A stretch of DNA of 64,000 bases from Dolosigranulum pigrum ATCC 51524 (GCF_000245815.1 NZ_JH601103.1:310919-374918); one strand, 5' to 3'; shown: positions 33,061 through 42,303, counted from the first letter of the stretch. Translations and numbers: made by a program. Notes: generated by a model not told the origin, from the sequence alone.

Positions 33061-34563
33061 CTAATTATGATTTTCTGCTGGCTTATCTAATCTTTCAATA
33101 TCGGTCTGTAAGTGTCCCGCTTCTTCCAATTGTTGCGCTAGTTGCAATAATCGATATTCCTTCCCTTTACCCGCCCAGAAGTGTGTGCCGATTGGGTAGC
33201 CATCTGACGTCATAAATAGGGGCAGACTAATCGCAGGTTGACCGGCAATATTTTGGCTAAAAGCATATCCCATATAGTCATGTCCTTTTTTATATATTCG
33301 CATAATAAGCTCTTCTATAGCTTGCTCTGATAAATGTTCGGCTTGTTCCATCTCCTGCTCATAGGTACTGTATCCAAACTGTTCATGCTTTGGTGCGGGC
33401 CCATCTGTAATAGGTGTCAATGCTAGATCATAATTAGCCATAAACTTTTCGCGTTGTACGGTATATTGATCCCAAAAATTCAATATACTGGATAATTCAT
33501 ACGCTGGAATTTTTTCTCCTGCTTTATACATCACCCAAGTCATTGGTTCCATATCTTGCATAGTTAAGCGTCGTCCTAGTGAGTCTTCTATTTTATGGAA
33601 CATCTCAGCAGCGCCGATACTCGTTACCTTATAATAGGTTCTCAATAACTTCTCATCATCTGTATTAGGAGCAACCTCGATTAATTCATGCCCCAGTGCT
33701 TCCAATAAACGAACAGCTTTTGTTATATTATCTTTACTCGTCTTCGAAACGGTAGCCCCGATAGGAGACGTATAAGAAAAGGCAATTTTAAGCGGTTGAT
33801 CAATTGGTTGTAATCTATCTTCTGATAATAAAGGAAGGTTAAACGGTGCTTCAACTTGGTCAGCCTCTAATGTTTTCAATAAAGTCCATGTGTCTCTCAC
33901 TGAACGAGTTAATGCAAAGTCAACTGCATTCCCATGACCCCTTCGATAGCCACTTGGTCCCACAATAATACGTCCACGAGAGGGTTTCAGTCCAATTAAG
34001 CCACTAAAACTTGCAGGCAAGCGAATACTCCCACCACCATCACTCGCCATCGCAATAGGTACAATTCCTGCTTTTAACGCCGCCGCTGCCCCACCACTAG
34101 ATCCTCCTGCATTACGTGTTAAATCAAACGGTGTACGAACATGACCCGTATAGGTTGAATCACTAATCCCTTTAAAGGCAAATTCCGGTACATTGCTACG
34201 TCCCACAATAATAAAACCCGCCTCAATAACACGCTCCACAAAATAATCTGTTGTTTCCGCAATATTCTGGTGAAGTAATTGTGATCCACTAGTCGCTGGA
34301 AAACCTGCCTGTTGTTGGCCCACATCTTTCAATAAGGTGGGAACTCCATAGAATGGCGGTAAAGTATGTAATTTATCTTTGTTCTCATCCAATACTTGAG
34401 CACGTTTTAATGCATATTCCTTTTGGACATGGGTCACCGCGTTAAGCATAGGGTTTAATGCCTCAATATTCGCTAATGCCCGCTTCACTAACTCAACTGA
34501 GGTCACCTTATCCTGCTTAATTAGATTAGCATAATAAGTTGCATCTTTTGTAAATAAATTCAT
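33061..34563 (-). CDS. Amidase-signature enzyme, copy 2
   Basis: 500 aa, paralogue of the amidase at 18075-19571 with the same triad Lys79, Ser155, Ser179 and the same length. It sits alone between rplQ and ecfA1, in the same orientation, with its own promoter-like sequence, and has no transporter beside it. No GatB/GatC partner, so it is a small-amide hydrolase of unknown substrate. The duplication across the truA/ecf block suggests a segmental copy or independent insertion of the same gene family. Confidence 0.88.
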   Translation of the reverse strand: MNLFTKDATYYANLIKQDKVTSVELVKRALANIEALNPMLNAVTHVQKEYALKRAQVLDENKDKLHTLPPFYGVPTLLKDVGQQQAGFPATSGSQLLHQNIAETTDYFVERVIEAGFIIVGRSNVPEFAFKGISDSTYTGHVRTPFDLTRNAGGSSGGAAAALKAGIVPIAMASDGGGSIRLPASFSGLIGLKPSRGRIIVGPSGYRRGHGNAVDFALTRSVRDTWTLLKTLEADQVEAPFNLPLLSEDRLQPIDQPLKIAFSYTSPIGATVSKTSKDNITKAVRLLEALGHELIEVAPNTDDEKLLRTYYKVTSIGAAEMFHKIEDSLGRRLTMQDMEPMTWVMYKAGEKIPAYELSSILNFWDQYTVQREKFMANYDLALTPITDGPAPKHEQFGYSTYEQEMEQAEHLSEQAIEELIMRIYKKGHDYMGYAFSQNIAGQPAISLPLFMTSDGYPIGTHFWAGKGKEYRLLQLAQQLEEAGHLQTDIERLDKPAENHN

Positions 34564-34597
34564 CGCAAAACTCCTTCTTCTGAATCAAATACCCTCA

Positions 34598-34626
34598 TTA
34601 TTATGACACATTGATTGAGTAATCAA
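34598..34626 (-). promoter_or_regulatory. promoter of amidase copy 2
   Basis: Minus-strand TTGATT (plus 34621-34626), 17 bases, TAATAA (plus 34598-34603), about 35 bases before the start codon. Confidence 0.5.
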
Positions 34627-34678
34627 AAGAAATACAACTCATTTTATATACAATATTGTTTAATGAAAATTATGTATA

Positions 34679-34733
34679 AAAAAAGCACTTTTGATATATG
34701 GTGTTTTCCTAGGAGGCAATCCCCCTAGGAAAA
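34679..34733 (-). terminator. terminator region after rplQ
   Basis: A 10-bp hairpin TTTTCCTAGG/CCTAGGAAAA (34704-34733) followed on the minus strand by a second weak stem (AAAACAC…GTGCTTTT) with seven T (about 34680). Likely end of the ribosomal superoperon. Confidence 0.65.
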
Positions 34734-34822
34734 CTAGAGCTAGACACTTGGTTACTTAACTCTCATTAAGTCCCATCATCATAACGCTCCATACATCGTA
34801 AGTGTTTCATCAAAACTTAAGA

Positions 34823-35242
34823 TTATTCTTCTTCAGCTTCTTGTTCTGCTACTTCGCCTTTTTCAACGAATTCTAAAATAGCCATCGGTGCACCATCTCC
34901 GCGACGAGGTTCAGTGTTTAATACGCGAGTGTAGCCACCGTTACGGTTTTCGAATCGAACAGCGATATCATCGAACAATTTTTGAAGTGTTGACTGTACG
35001 ATGATTTCATCTTCTGTTTCGCCGACTTCAGCTAATTCATTACGCAAGAAAGCTGCTGCTTGGCGTCGTGCGTGTAAGTCACCACGTTTACCAAGTGTGA
35101 CCATTTTTTCAGCTAGTCGCTGTGTTTCTTTTGCGCGAGTTTTTGTCGTCTTAATACGGTCATTAATAATCAAATCAGATACTAAATCACGTAACATAGC
35201 TTTACGTTGTGAACTTGTACGTCCTAATTTGCGGTATCCCAT
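34823..35242 (-). CDS. rplQ: 50S ribosomal protein L17
   Basis: 139 aa; starts MGYRKLGRTSSQRKAMLRDL. Longer than the roughly 120-127 aa common in the family because of an acidic tail (EKGEVAEQEAEEE). Located 26 bases after rpoA, the last gene of the alpha operon. It binds at the polypeptide exit side of the large subunit. Confidence 0.97.
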   Translation of the reverse strand: MGYRKLGRTSSQRKAMLRDLVSDLIINDRIKTTKTRAKETQRLAEKMVTLGKRGDLHARRQAAAFLRNELAEVGETEDEIIVQSTLQKLFDDIAVRFENRNGGYTRVLNTEPRRGDGAPMAILEFVEKGEVAEQEAEEE

Positions 35243-35268
35243 AATTGTATCTCCTCCTTCGTCTTAAA

Positions 35269-36210
35269 TTATTCTTCTCGTAAGCTTAAATCAAGCTCGG
35301 CTAATTTGTTTTTCACTTCTTCCAGTGATTTACGTCCAAGATTTCGAACTTTCATCATTTCTGATTCAGTTTTACCAGTGAGCTCTTGTACGGTATTAAT
35401 ACCTGCTCGCTTCAAGCAATTGTATGAACGTACAGATAAATCAAGCTCTTCGATAGTCATCTCAAGCATTTTTTCCATCTGTGTTTCTTCTTTTTCTACC
35501 ATGATTTCAGCATCTCGTGCTTCTTCAGTTAGATTAACAAAGATATCTAAGTGCTCAGTCATGATTTTCGCTGCTAAGCTCAAACCATCTTCTGGTGAAA
35601 TAGATCCGTCTGTCCATACATCTAATGTTAGTTTATCGAATTGATCTTGTTCGCCAACTCGCGTGTTTTCTACATTATAGTTCACGCGTTTGATTGGGGT
35701 ATAAATTGAATCAATCGGTAGCACTCCAATAGGCATATCATCATGTTTATTGTCTTCAGCATCAACGTAACCACGGCCACGTTCTGCTTCCATACGAATA
35801 TGCAGATGTCCACCTTCAGATACGGTGCATAAATATAAATCAGGATTCATAATCTCGACATCGCTATCGTGAATGATGTCGCCAGCTGTCACTTCAGCTG
35901 CTCCTTCAATATCTAATTCAATTGTTTTTGTTTCTTCAGTGTGGAGCTTTAAAGCAAGTTTCTTCAAGTTCAAGATGATCGCTGTGACATCTTCTACCAC
36001 ACCATCAATGGCTGTAAATTCGTGCAAAACACCATCAATTTGAATGTTTGTCACGGCAGCACCAGGCAGTGATGATAATAAAATACGGCGTAATGAATTA
36101 CCAAGTGTTGTTCCATACCCACGTTCTAGTGGATCGATCACAAACTTACCGAATTTTCCATCTTCGCTGACCTCAACTGTTTCAATAACTGGCTTTTCAA
36201 TTTCAATCAT
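35269..36210 (-). CDS. rpoA: RNA polymerase alpha subunit
   Basis: 313 aa. N-terminal dimerisation domain (LERGYGTTLGNSLRRILLSSLPG) and C-terminal DNA/activator-binding domain (about 245-310; LKRAGINTVQELTGKTE, RNLGRKSLEEVK). ATG 36210 was chosen, as it gives the standard start MIEIEKP with AAAGGA close upstream; the longer frame adds seven unsupported codons. Confidence 0.97.
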   Translation of the reverse strand: MIEIEKPVIETVEVSEDGKFGKFVIDPLERGYGTTLGNSLRRILLSSLPGAAVTNIQIDGVLHEFTAIDGVVEDVTAIILNLKKLALKLHTEETKTIELDIEGAAEVTAGDIIHDSDVEIMNPDLYLCTVSEGGHLHIRMEAERGRGYVDAEDNKHDDMPIGVLPIDSIYTPIKRVNYNVENTRVGEQDQFDKLTLDVWTDGSISPEDGLSLAAKIMTEHLDIFVNLTEEARDAEIMVEKEETQMEKMLEMTIEELDLSVRSYNCLKRAGINTVQELTGKTESEMMKVRNLGRKSLEEVKNKLAELDLSLREE

Positions 36211-36277
36211 TTGGTCCTTTACCCCTTTCAAAACGTTGTCAACGTCATAGTCTGTTCATTACATTGCAATATTATGA

Positions 36278-36676
36278 TTAGACGCGACGACGTTTTGGAG
36301 GTCGGCATCCGTTGTGTGGTACAGGTGTTACATCTTTAATTGCGGTAACATCTAATCCAGTTGCTTGTAGTGAACGAATAGCTGCTTCACGACCGCTTCC
36401 TGGGCCTTTAACTGATACCTCAACAGATTTCATACCATTTTCCATACCACCTTTAGCAGCTGCTTCAGCCGCCATTTGTGCAGCGAATGGTGTTGATTTA
36501 CGAGAACCTTTAAATCCTAATTGTCCCGCAGATGACCATGAAATAGCGTTCCCTTGAACATCTGTAATCATTACGATAGTGTTGTTGAATGTTGAACGGA
36601 TGTGAGCTACACCATGCTCAATATTCTTTCTCTGCTTACGTTTACGTGAACGTTTTGGTTTTCTTCCTTTAGCCAT
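36278..36676 (-). CDS. rpsK: 30S ribosomal protein S11
   Basis: 132 aa; platform protein contacting the mRNA exit. Very basic N-terminus (KPKRSRKRKQRK), GVAHIRSTFNNTIVMITD and the invariant C-terminal PHNGCRPPKRRRV. It follows rpsM by 32 bases and has AAGGAGG before its ATG. Confidence 0.98.
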   Translation of the reverse strand: MAKGRKPKRSRKRKQRKNIEHGVAHIRSTFNNTIVMITDVQGNAISWSSAGQLGFKGSRKSTPFAAQMAAEAAAKGGMENGMKSVEVSVKGPGSGREAAIRSLQATGLDVTAIKDVTPVPHNGCRPPKRRRV

Positions 36677-36708
36677 GAAAATACCTCCTTACTTTATTTA
36701 GTGATTAA

Positions 36709-37074
36709 TTATTTTTTCTTACCAGCAATTGCAACCGCTGGGCCTTTACGTGTACGTGCATTGTTTTTAGTTCGTTGTCCACGAACTGGAAGACCTTTAC
36801 GGTGGCGAATACCTCGGTATGAACCAATTTCTTTCAATCGCTTGATGTTTTGGTTCACTTCACGGCGTAAGTCACCTTCGACTTTTAATTTGTCGACTTC
36901 AGCACGAATCGCGTCAAGCTGATCATTCGTCAACTCATTGACACGTGTTTCTTCCGGTACGTTCACTGCTGCTAGAACTTTTTGAGCAGTTGTCTTACCA
37001 ATTCCGTAGATGTAAGTTAATGAAATAACAATGTGCTTATCTCGTGGAATATCTACTCCAGCAATACGAGCCAT
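36709..37074 (-). CDS. rpsM: 30S ribosomal protein S13
   Basis: 121 aa; head protein touching tRNA and forming bridge B1. Starts MARIAGVDIPRDKHIVISLTYI; ends in the basic GQRTKNNARTRKGP tail. First gene of the alpha group after rpmJ, 30 bases downstream. Confidence 0.98.
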   Translation of the reverse strand: MARIAGVDIPRDKHIVISLTYIYGIGKTTAQKVLAAVNVPEETRVNELTNDQLDAIRAEVDKLKVEGDLRREVNQNIKRLKEIGSYRGIRHRKGLPVRGQRTKNNARTRKGPAVAIAGKKK

Positions 37075-37104
37075 AATTTAACCTCCTTTTTATTTAGCGT
37101 TTAA

Positions 37105-37218
37105 TTAGCCTTGACGTTGTTTGTGTTTAGGGTTTTCACAAATCACCATAACTTTACCGTTACGACGAACAATTTTACATTTGTCACACATTTTTTTGAC
37201 GGATGCTCTTACCTTCAC
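37105..37218 (-). CDS. rpmJ: 50S ribosomal protein L36 (zinc type)
   Basis: 37 aa: starts KVRASVKKMCDKCKIVRRNGK after the initiator, and ends ENPKHKQRQG. Cys11, Cys14, Cys27 and His33 make the zinc site, so this is the C+ form. Initiates at GTG 37218 with AAAGGAGG eight bases upstream; there is no ATG in position, so it is easily missed. The gap to infA is 119 bases and contains an inverted-repeat structure. Confidence 0.95.
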   Translation of the reverse strand: MKVRASVKKMCDKCKIVRRNGKVMVICENPKHKQRQG

Positions 37219-37258
37219 TTGTATAACCTCCTTTTGTATCTAGGTTCAACTAAATTCT

Positions 37259-37311
37259 GACACCGCTGGAAATAACTAACAACAGCTATTCCTTGAGGTG
37301 TCTATCACCTC
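37259..37311 (-). other. nested inverted repeat between infA and rpmJ
   Basis: GACACC (37260-37265) pairs with GGTGTC (37297-37302), enclosing GCTG/CAGC, and an alternative GAGGTG/CACCTC hairpin lies at 37295-37311. The two are mutually exclusive. It may be an intercistronic leader or processing site for rpmJ; no T tract makes it a terminator. Confidence 0.45.
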
Positions 37312-37337
37312 GTTTTACCAAGTGCGGAGTCTATCGA

Positions 37338-37556
37338 TTATTTATAACGGTACGTAATGCGGCCTTTTGTAAGATCATATGGCGACATTTCGACTGTTAC
37401 TTTATCTCCAGGTAGAATTCGAATATAGTTCATGCGGATCTTACCCGAAACATGTGCAAGAATCTCGTGATCATTTTCTAATTCTACTTTAAACATTGCA
37501 TTGGGTAAGGTCTCAACAACGACACCTTCTACCTCAATAACGTCTTCTTTTGCCAT
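37338..37556 (-). CDS. infA: Translation initiation factor IF-1
   Basis: 72 aa single OB-fold protein that occupies the ribosomal A site during initiation. Sequence MAKEDVIEVEGVVVETLPNA… HVSGKIRMNYIRILPGDKV… RITYRYK is complete. ATG 37556 has AAAGGAGG 8-9 bases upstream; the longer frame would add a 17-residue extension not found in IF-1. A short hairpin (37598-37615) lies in its leader. Confidence 0.97.
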   Translation of the reverse strand: MAKEDVIEVEGVVVETLPNAMFKVELENDHEILAHVSGKIRMNYIRILPGDKVTVEMSPYDLTKGRITYRYK

Positions 37557-37681
37557 GGATGTTTTCCTCCTTTGACATCTGTCACATACAAATACACGTA
37601 AGTTCATAAACTTACTGTAATTTTTTCATTTGAATTGACACTCTTATCATGGTAACACAAATGACGGATGATTACAAGATA

Positions 37682-38326
37682 CTAATCTAGGATCTGTTGG
37701 ATGTCAGCAAATACATCATCAGGTGCTTGCTGACCATCAATGATACGAAGAATTCCTTTTTCTTGGTAGAAATCTACCAGGGCATTCGTCTGTTCTTCGT
37801 TAACTTCAATCCGTTTTTTAACTGTTTCTGGTTTGTCATCATCACGTTGATGGAATTCCGTTCCCCCACAAACATCACAAACACCATCTTCTTGCGGTGG
37901 ATTGTAAAGTTTATGGTAAGTTTCTCCACAATTAGAGCAAATAAAACGACCAGTTAACCGCTCCATTAGAATGCTTTTATCTACTTTAATGTAAATTGCT
38001 GCATCCAACTGACGATTTTGGTCAGATAAAATCTGCTCAAGAACTTCCGCTTGTGGAATAGTTCGTGGAAAACCATCGAGTAAGAAGCCATCTGTTGTGT
38101 CATCTTGATCTAATCTCTCAGCCACAATGCCATTGGTTACTTCATCAGGGACAAGATCGCCAGCATCCATGAAACTTTTTGCCTTCTTGCCGAGCGGTGT
38201 TTCATTTTTCATGGCCGCTCGGAACATATCCCCTGTTGAAATATGAGGGATATCGAGAGCTTCTTGAATGCGACTTGCTTGTGTTCCCTTACCGGCACCG
38301 GGCAATCCTAATAGATATAAATTCAT
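37682..38326 (-). CDS. adk: Adenylate kinase
   Basis: 214 aa; ATP + AMP to 2 ADP. P-loop GLPGAGKGT (7-15), AMP site with TGDMFR and FLLDGFPRT, and a zinc LID with Cys130, Cys133, Cys150 and Cys153, the Gram-positive form. It starts 19 bases after secY. Confidence 0.97.
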   Translation of the reverse strand: MNLYLLGLPGAGKGTQASRIQEALDIPHISTGDMFRAAMKNETPLGKKAKSFMDAGDLVPDEVTNGIVAERLDQDDTTDGFLLDGFPRTIPQAEVLEQILSDQNRQLDAAIYIKVDKSILMERLTGRFICSNCGETYHKLYNPPQEDGVCDVCGGTEFHQRDDDKPETVKKRIEVNEEQTNALVDFYQEKGILRIIDGQQAPDDVFADIQQILD

Positions 38327-38345
38327 CGAGCTCCTCCTACCTTTG

Positions 38346-39662
38346 CTACGTTTTCAGTTCTTCATACGGATGAATAAATCCTTTGTACTGATTTTTACTT
38401 AGTAATCCTTCCAGTTGACGCATGGTATCTAGACCAACTCCAACCACGATTAGAAGACTAGTTCCACCGAGAGATAGAGAGGATGGTAAATTCCATAAGG
38501 CTGATGCAATCATCGGTAGTACGGAAATTACGCCAAGGTAAACGGCTCCCACTGTTGAGAGGCGAATTAGCATATAACCAATATACTCCTCTGTTGCAAT
38601 ACCTGGTCTAACACTTGGAATATACGCGTTTTGTTTCTGTAAATTCTCAGCCACCTTCTCCGGATTAATCTGGATAAAGGCGTAGAAATACGTGAAAACA
38701 ATAATTAACAAGGTATAGAATGTTGCCCCGACTGGATCACTTAAGTTAAAGACACGGCTAGCGATTTCATACCAAGTTTGTCCTTGGCTACTGGTCGCAA
38801 ACGTATTTAGAATGATTTGCGGTGTCATAATGAATGAACTCGCAAAAATAACAGGAATAACACCTGCTGAGTTTACCTTAAGTGGCAACTTGGCATCACT
38901 AGCTGACTGTGCTCGTTTAGAATAACGAACAGGGATTTCACGCTTAGCGTTTTCCATCCAAGTAACGAAGATGATTAATCCAATAATAGCTAACACAACA
39001 ATTGCTGTGAAAATTAGCGATTGTGTTAATTCATCGCCCGCATTCTTAATCTGAACGTTGTAGAACTCTCGAATATCTTGTGGAATTGATGAAACAATCC
39101 CGGCAAAGATAATAAGAGAGGTTCCGTTACCAACACCATGGACAGTAATCATCTCACCGAGCCACATCACTAACATTGTCCCCGCCGTTAAAATAATTGC
39201 GATAGTAACAAATGTCGCTGTTGTTTGTGAACGGACGAGTCCAAATCCTGATAAGGCGTTAAACCCATAAGAGATTCCTAGACCTTGTAAAAAACCTAAG
39301 GCAATTGTCGCATAACGCGTGACATTGTTAAGTTTCTTTCGTCCTACTTCACCCTGCTCAGACCATTCCTTAAATTTTGGAATAATGTCCATCTGCAAGA
39401 GTTGAACGATAATGGAGGAGGTAATGTAGGGGGATACCCCTAGTGCAAACACAGAATACTGTGACAACGCACCCCCACCAAACATATCCAACAAGTTAAA
39501 AAGTCCACTTTGTTGAAGTTCATCAAGTGCCGAAGCATCGACGCCTGGCACTGTAATATGCGTTCCAATTCGGAAAACAAATAACAATGCTAGTGTAAAG
39601 AACACCCGACTTCTAACTTTCTTTTCAGTGAATGCCCCTTTAATTATATTGAACATTCCCAT
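38346..39662 (-). CDS. secY: Protein translocase subunit SecY
   Basis: 438 aa, ten predicted membrane helices, central pore of the Sec translocon. Landmarks: HITVPGVDA, the plug region with FNLLDMFGGGALSQYSVFALGVSPYI, and the C-terminal cytoplasmic loop with VRPGIATEEYI. It is 4 bases from rplO with GAGGTGG upstream. Confidence 0.97.
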   Translation of the reverse strand: MGMFNIIKGAFTEKKVRSRVFFTLALLFVFRIGTHITVPGVDASALDELQQSGLFNLLDMFGGGALSQYSVFALGVSPYITSSIIVQLLQMDIIPKFKEWSEQGEVGRKKLNNVTRYATIALGFLQGLGISYGFNALSGFGLVRSQTTATFVTIAIILTAGTMLVMWLGEMITVHGVGNGTSLIIFAGIVSSIPQDIREFYNVQIKNAGDELTQSLIFTAIVVLAIIGLIIFVTWMENAKREIPVRYSKRAQSASDAKLPLKVNSAGVIPVIFASSFIMTPQIILNTFATSSQGQTWYEIASRVFNLSDPVGATFYTLLIIVFTYFYAFIQINPEKVAENLQKQNAYIPSVRPGIATEEYIGYMLIRLSTVGAVYLGVISVLPMIASALWNLPSSLSLGGTSLLIVVGVGLDTMRQLEGLLSKNQYKGFIHPYEELKT

Positions 39663-39666
39663 AGTC

Positions 39667-40107
39667 TTAGACCACCTCTACAGTTCCGCCGTTGTTCTCA
39701 ATTGCTTCTTTCGCACTATTAGAGAATTTGTGTGCTTTCACTGTTAGTTTTTTCTCGAGTTTTCCTCGACCTAAGATTTTCACACCTGATTTTACTTTTT
39801 TGATCATACCGACCTCTTGTAGTAATTCTGGTGTTACTTCAGTTCCATCATCAAAGTTATTTAATTTCTCAAGGTTAACAACCGCGTACTCTTTACGGTT
39901 AATGTTTGTAAATCCACGTTTTGGCAATGTTTGGAAGAGTGGAGTTTGACCACCTTCAAAGCCTAGACGTACACCACCACCAGAACGAGATTTTTGTCCG
40001 TGCTCACCACGGCCAGCTGTGTTCCCTTGTCCACTTGATGGACCACGAGCAATTCGTTTTTTAGAATGACGTGAACCTTCTGCAGGTTTTAATTCATGAA
40101 GTTTCAT
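39667..40107 (-). CDS. rplO: 50S ribosomal protein L15
   Basis: 146 aa. Starts MKLHELKPAEGSRHSKKR; the glycine/arginine-rich extension GQGNTAGRGEHGQKSRSGGG threads into 23S rRNA. Late-assembly protein, between rpmD and secY as usual. Confidence 0.97.
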   Translation of the reverse strand: MKLHELKPAEGSRHSKKRIARGPSSGQGNTAGRGEHGQKSRSGGGVRLGFEGGQTPLFQTLPKRGFTNINRKEYAVVNLEKLNNFDDGTEVTPELLQEVGMIKKVKSGVKILGRGKLEKKLTVKAHKFSNSAKEAIENNGGTVEVV

Positions 40108-40143
40108 AAATCTGGCACCTCCTTTTATTAATTTAAAAAATAA

Positions 40144-40326
40144 TTAGTCTAATTCTTTTACTTCTACTAAGTGTTGTACTTTGTTGATTGCGCCACGGAT
40201 TGCATCATTGTCCTCTTGAACAACTTGAGAATTCACTTTCTTAAGCCCTAAAGATTTAATGATTTTGTGCTGAGTTTGTGGACGGCCAATCAAACTTTTT
40301 TTCAGCGTAATTTGTAAGTTTGCCAT
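40144..40326 (-). CDS. rpmD: 50S ribosomal protein L30
   Basis: 60 aa; LQITLKKSLIGRPQTQHKIIKSLGLKK is the family core. Small two-domain beta-alpha protein on the large subunit surface. Fourteen bases after rpsE. Confidence 0.97.
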   Translation of the reverse strand: MANLQITLKKSLIGRPQTQHKIIKSLGLKKVNSQVVQEDNDAIRGAINKVQHLVEVKELD

Positions 40327-40339
40327 GAATGGTCCACTC

Positions 40340-40849
40340 CTATCCTAATAATTCTTCTACAGATTTACCGCGCAATTTCGCAACATCTTCAGCTTTTTTC
40401 AGCTTAGTAATTCCATCTAGTGTTGCACGAATCATGTTAATTGGTGTGTTTGAACCGAGTGATTTACTTGTAACATCGGCAACACCAGCTAATTCTAAGA
40501 CGGCACGAACAGGTCCACCTGCTGATACTCCAGAACCGGCTACAGCTGGTTTAAGCATAACGCGTCCACCACTGTGCGAACCAATAACTTCGTGTTGAAT
40601 TGTTGTGCCAACAGTTGGAACGTAGATTAAGTTTTGTTTCGCGTCATCAATTGCTTTACGGATCGCTTCAGGTACTTCGAGTGCTTTACCTGTTCCTAAT
40701 CCAACATGGCCTTCACGATCGCCGACAACGACTACCGCAGCAAAACGCATGTTACGTCCACCTTTAACAACTTTTGTTACTCGGTTAATCTCAACAACGC
40801 GATCTTCTAAATCTAATGTTGCTGGATCAATGTGTTGATTCTTTACCAT
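40340..40849 (-). CDS. rpsE: 30S ribosomal protein S5
   Basis: 169 aa. N-terminal double-stranded RNA-binding fold with VVKGGRNMRFAAVVVVGD and the C-terminal domain with PAVAGSGVSAGGPVRAVLELAG. Important for mRNA unwinding and decoding accuracy; the loop where spectinomycin resistance mutations arise (VVKGGR) looks wild type. Confidence 0.97.
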   Translation of the reverse strand: MVKNQHIDPATLDLEDRVVEINRVTKVVKGGRNMRFAAVVVVGDREGHVGLGTGKALEVPEAIRKAIDDAKQNLIYVPTVGTTIQHEVIGSHSGGRVMLKPAVAGSGVSAGGPVRAVLELAGVADVTSKSLGSNTPINMIRATLDGITKLKKAEDVAKLRGKSVEELLG

Positions 40850-40869
40850 ACAGTTTCTCCTCCTTTATC

Positions 40870-41229
40870 TTAGAATTGTAATCCATTTTGACGAGCAGCT
40901 TCAGCGAGTGCTTTCACACGTCCGTGGTATTTGTATCCGCCACGATCGAAAACAACTGTATCAATGTTGTTGTCTTTGGCACGCTTAGCAACTAATTCGC
41001 CAACTTTTGAAGCTTGATCAACTTTTGTACTGTCTTCTGAGACTTCCTCATCTAGACTAGATGCACTTGCGAGCGTTACACCCTCTATGTCATCAATTAC
41101 TTGCGCATAGATGTTTTTATTCGAACGAAACACGTTCAAACGTGGGCGCTCTGCAGTACCAAACATATCTCTACGAATACGTTGATGGCGTTTTTTACGC
41201 ACTTTATTTTTGTCTGGTTTTGTATTCAC
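40870..41229 (-). CDS. rplR: 50S ribosomal protein L18
   Basis: 119 aa; 5S rRNA-binding protein. A basic N-terminal tail (DKNKVRKKRHQRIRRDMFG) then RPRLNVFRSNKNIYAQVIDD and FDRGGYKYHGRVKALAEAAR. Twenty bases before rpsE. Confidence 0.97.
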   Translation of the reverse strand: MNTKPDKNKVRKKRHQRIRRDMFGTAERPRLNVFRSNKNIYAQVIDDIEGVTLASASSLDEEVSEDSTKVDQASKVGELVAKRAKDNNIDTVVFDRGGYKYHGRVKALAEAARQNGLQF

Positions 41230-41281
41230 AATGTCACCTCTTTATTTTAAGATTCTATAATTTAATCGGCTATACTAGGTA

Positions 41282-41818
41282 TTATTTCCCAGTTTTACCT
41301 TCTTTACGACGAATGTGTTCGCCAGCGTATTTGATTCCTTTACCTTTGTACGGCTCAGGTGGTCTTACTTCACGAACTTTAGCTGCAAACTGTCCTACAC
41401 GTTCTTTGCTTGCACCTTTTACAATAATAATTGTATTTTTAGGTACTTCGACTTCGATTCCATCTTCTGGTTCGAATTCAACTGAGTGTGATAGACCGAC
41501 GTTTAATACAAGGTTTTGTCCTTGTTTTTGAGCACGGTATCCAACCCCAACTAATTCAAGTTGTTTTTGGAATCCTTCGTGCACGCCTTCAACCATGTTT
41601 GCAACAACCGAACGAGTAGTTCCGTGCTGAATTCGCGCTTCTTTACTATCATCTGGACGTTCACATACGATTTCATCGTCTGAGATATTAAGCTTAATGA
41701 TTTGGTTCAGCGTACGAGTTAATTCACCGTTTTTACCTTTGACTGTTAATTCATGTCCGTTAAGTGTTACTTCAACACCTTCAGGAATTGCAATAGGTTT
41801 ATTTCCGATACGACTCAC
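41282..41818 (-). CDS. rplF: 50S ribosomal protein L6
   Basis: 178 aa, two repeated domains near the factor-binding site. Starts MSRIGNKPIAIPEGVEV; the C-terminal RPPEPYKGKGIKYAGE motif is complete. Confidence 0.98.
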   Translation of the reverse strand: MSRIGNKPIAIPEGVEVTLNGHELTVKGKNGELTRTLNQIIKLNISDDEIVCERPDDSKEARIQHGTTRSVVANMVEGVHEGFQKQLELVGVGYRAQKQGQNLVLNVGLSHSVEFEPEDGIEVEVPKNTIIIVKGASKERVGQFAAKVREVRPPEPYKGKGIKYAGEHIRRKEGKTGK

Positions 41819-41866
41819 TGATCGGCACCTCCTTGTTAGTTTTTTAAGTTCAACATTACTATTATC

Positions 41867-42265
41867 TTACCATACGTAAGCTATTACTTCGCCACCAATG
41901 TGCTTGCTGCGAGCAACTTTATCTGTAACAACACCTTCTGATGTCGAAACAATTGCTATTCCTAAGCCATTTAGGACTTTTGGTACGTCTTGAGCACCAG
42001 CATACACGCGTAACCCTGGTTTAGAAATACGCTTAATCCCAGTGATAACACGTTCGCCCTCTTGTCCATACTTAAGAGTTAGCTTAAGCACGCCTTGTTT
42101 GTTATCTTCAATATATTCAACATCGCGAATGAAACCTTCATCTTTTAAGATGTTTGCGATATCTCTTTTTAAATTTGAAGCTGGAACTTCTACTGTTTCG
42201 TGACGCGCTTCATTAGCATTACGAACACGAGTTAGAAAATCCGCTGTTGGATCTGTCATGACCAT
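41867..42265 (-). CDS. rpsH: 30S ribosomal protein S8
   Basis: 132 aa; binds helix 21 of 16S rRNA and is the regulator of the spc operon in E. coli. TDPTADFLTRVRNAN and ISTSEGVVTDKVAR-like C-terminus (VSTSEGVVTDKVAR). GGAGG is ten bases before ATG 42265; a second ATG two codons later is less well spaced. Confidence 0.97.
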   Translation of the reverse strand: MVMTDPTADFLTRVRNANEARHETVEVPASNLKRDIANILKDEGFIRDVEYIEDNKQGVLKLTLKYGQEGERVITGIKRISKPGLRVYAGAQDVPKVLNGLGIAIVSTSEGVVTDKVARSKHIGGEVIAYVW

Positions 42266-42303
42266 TATCTAGTCGCCTCCTTTAATCGTGTTATTTTCTT
42301 AGT

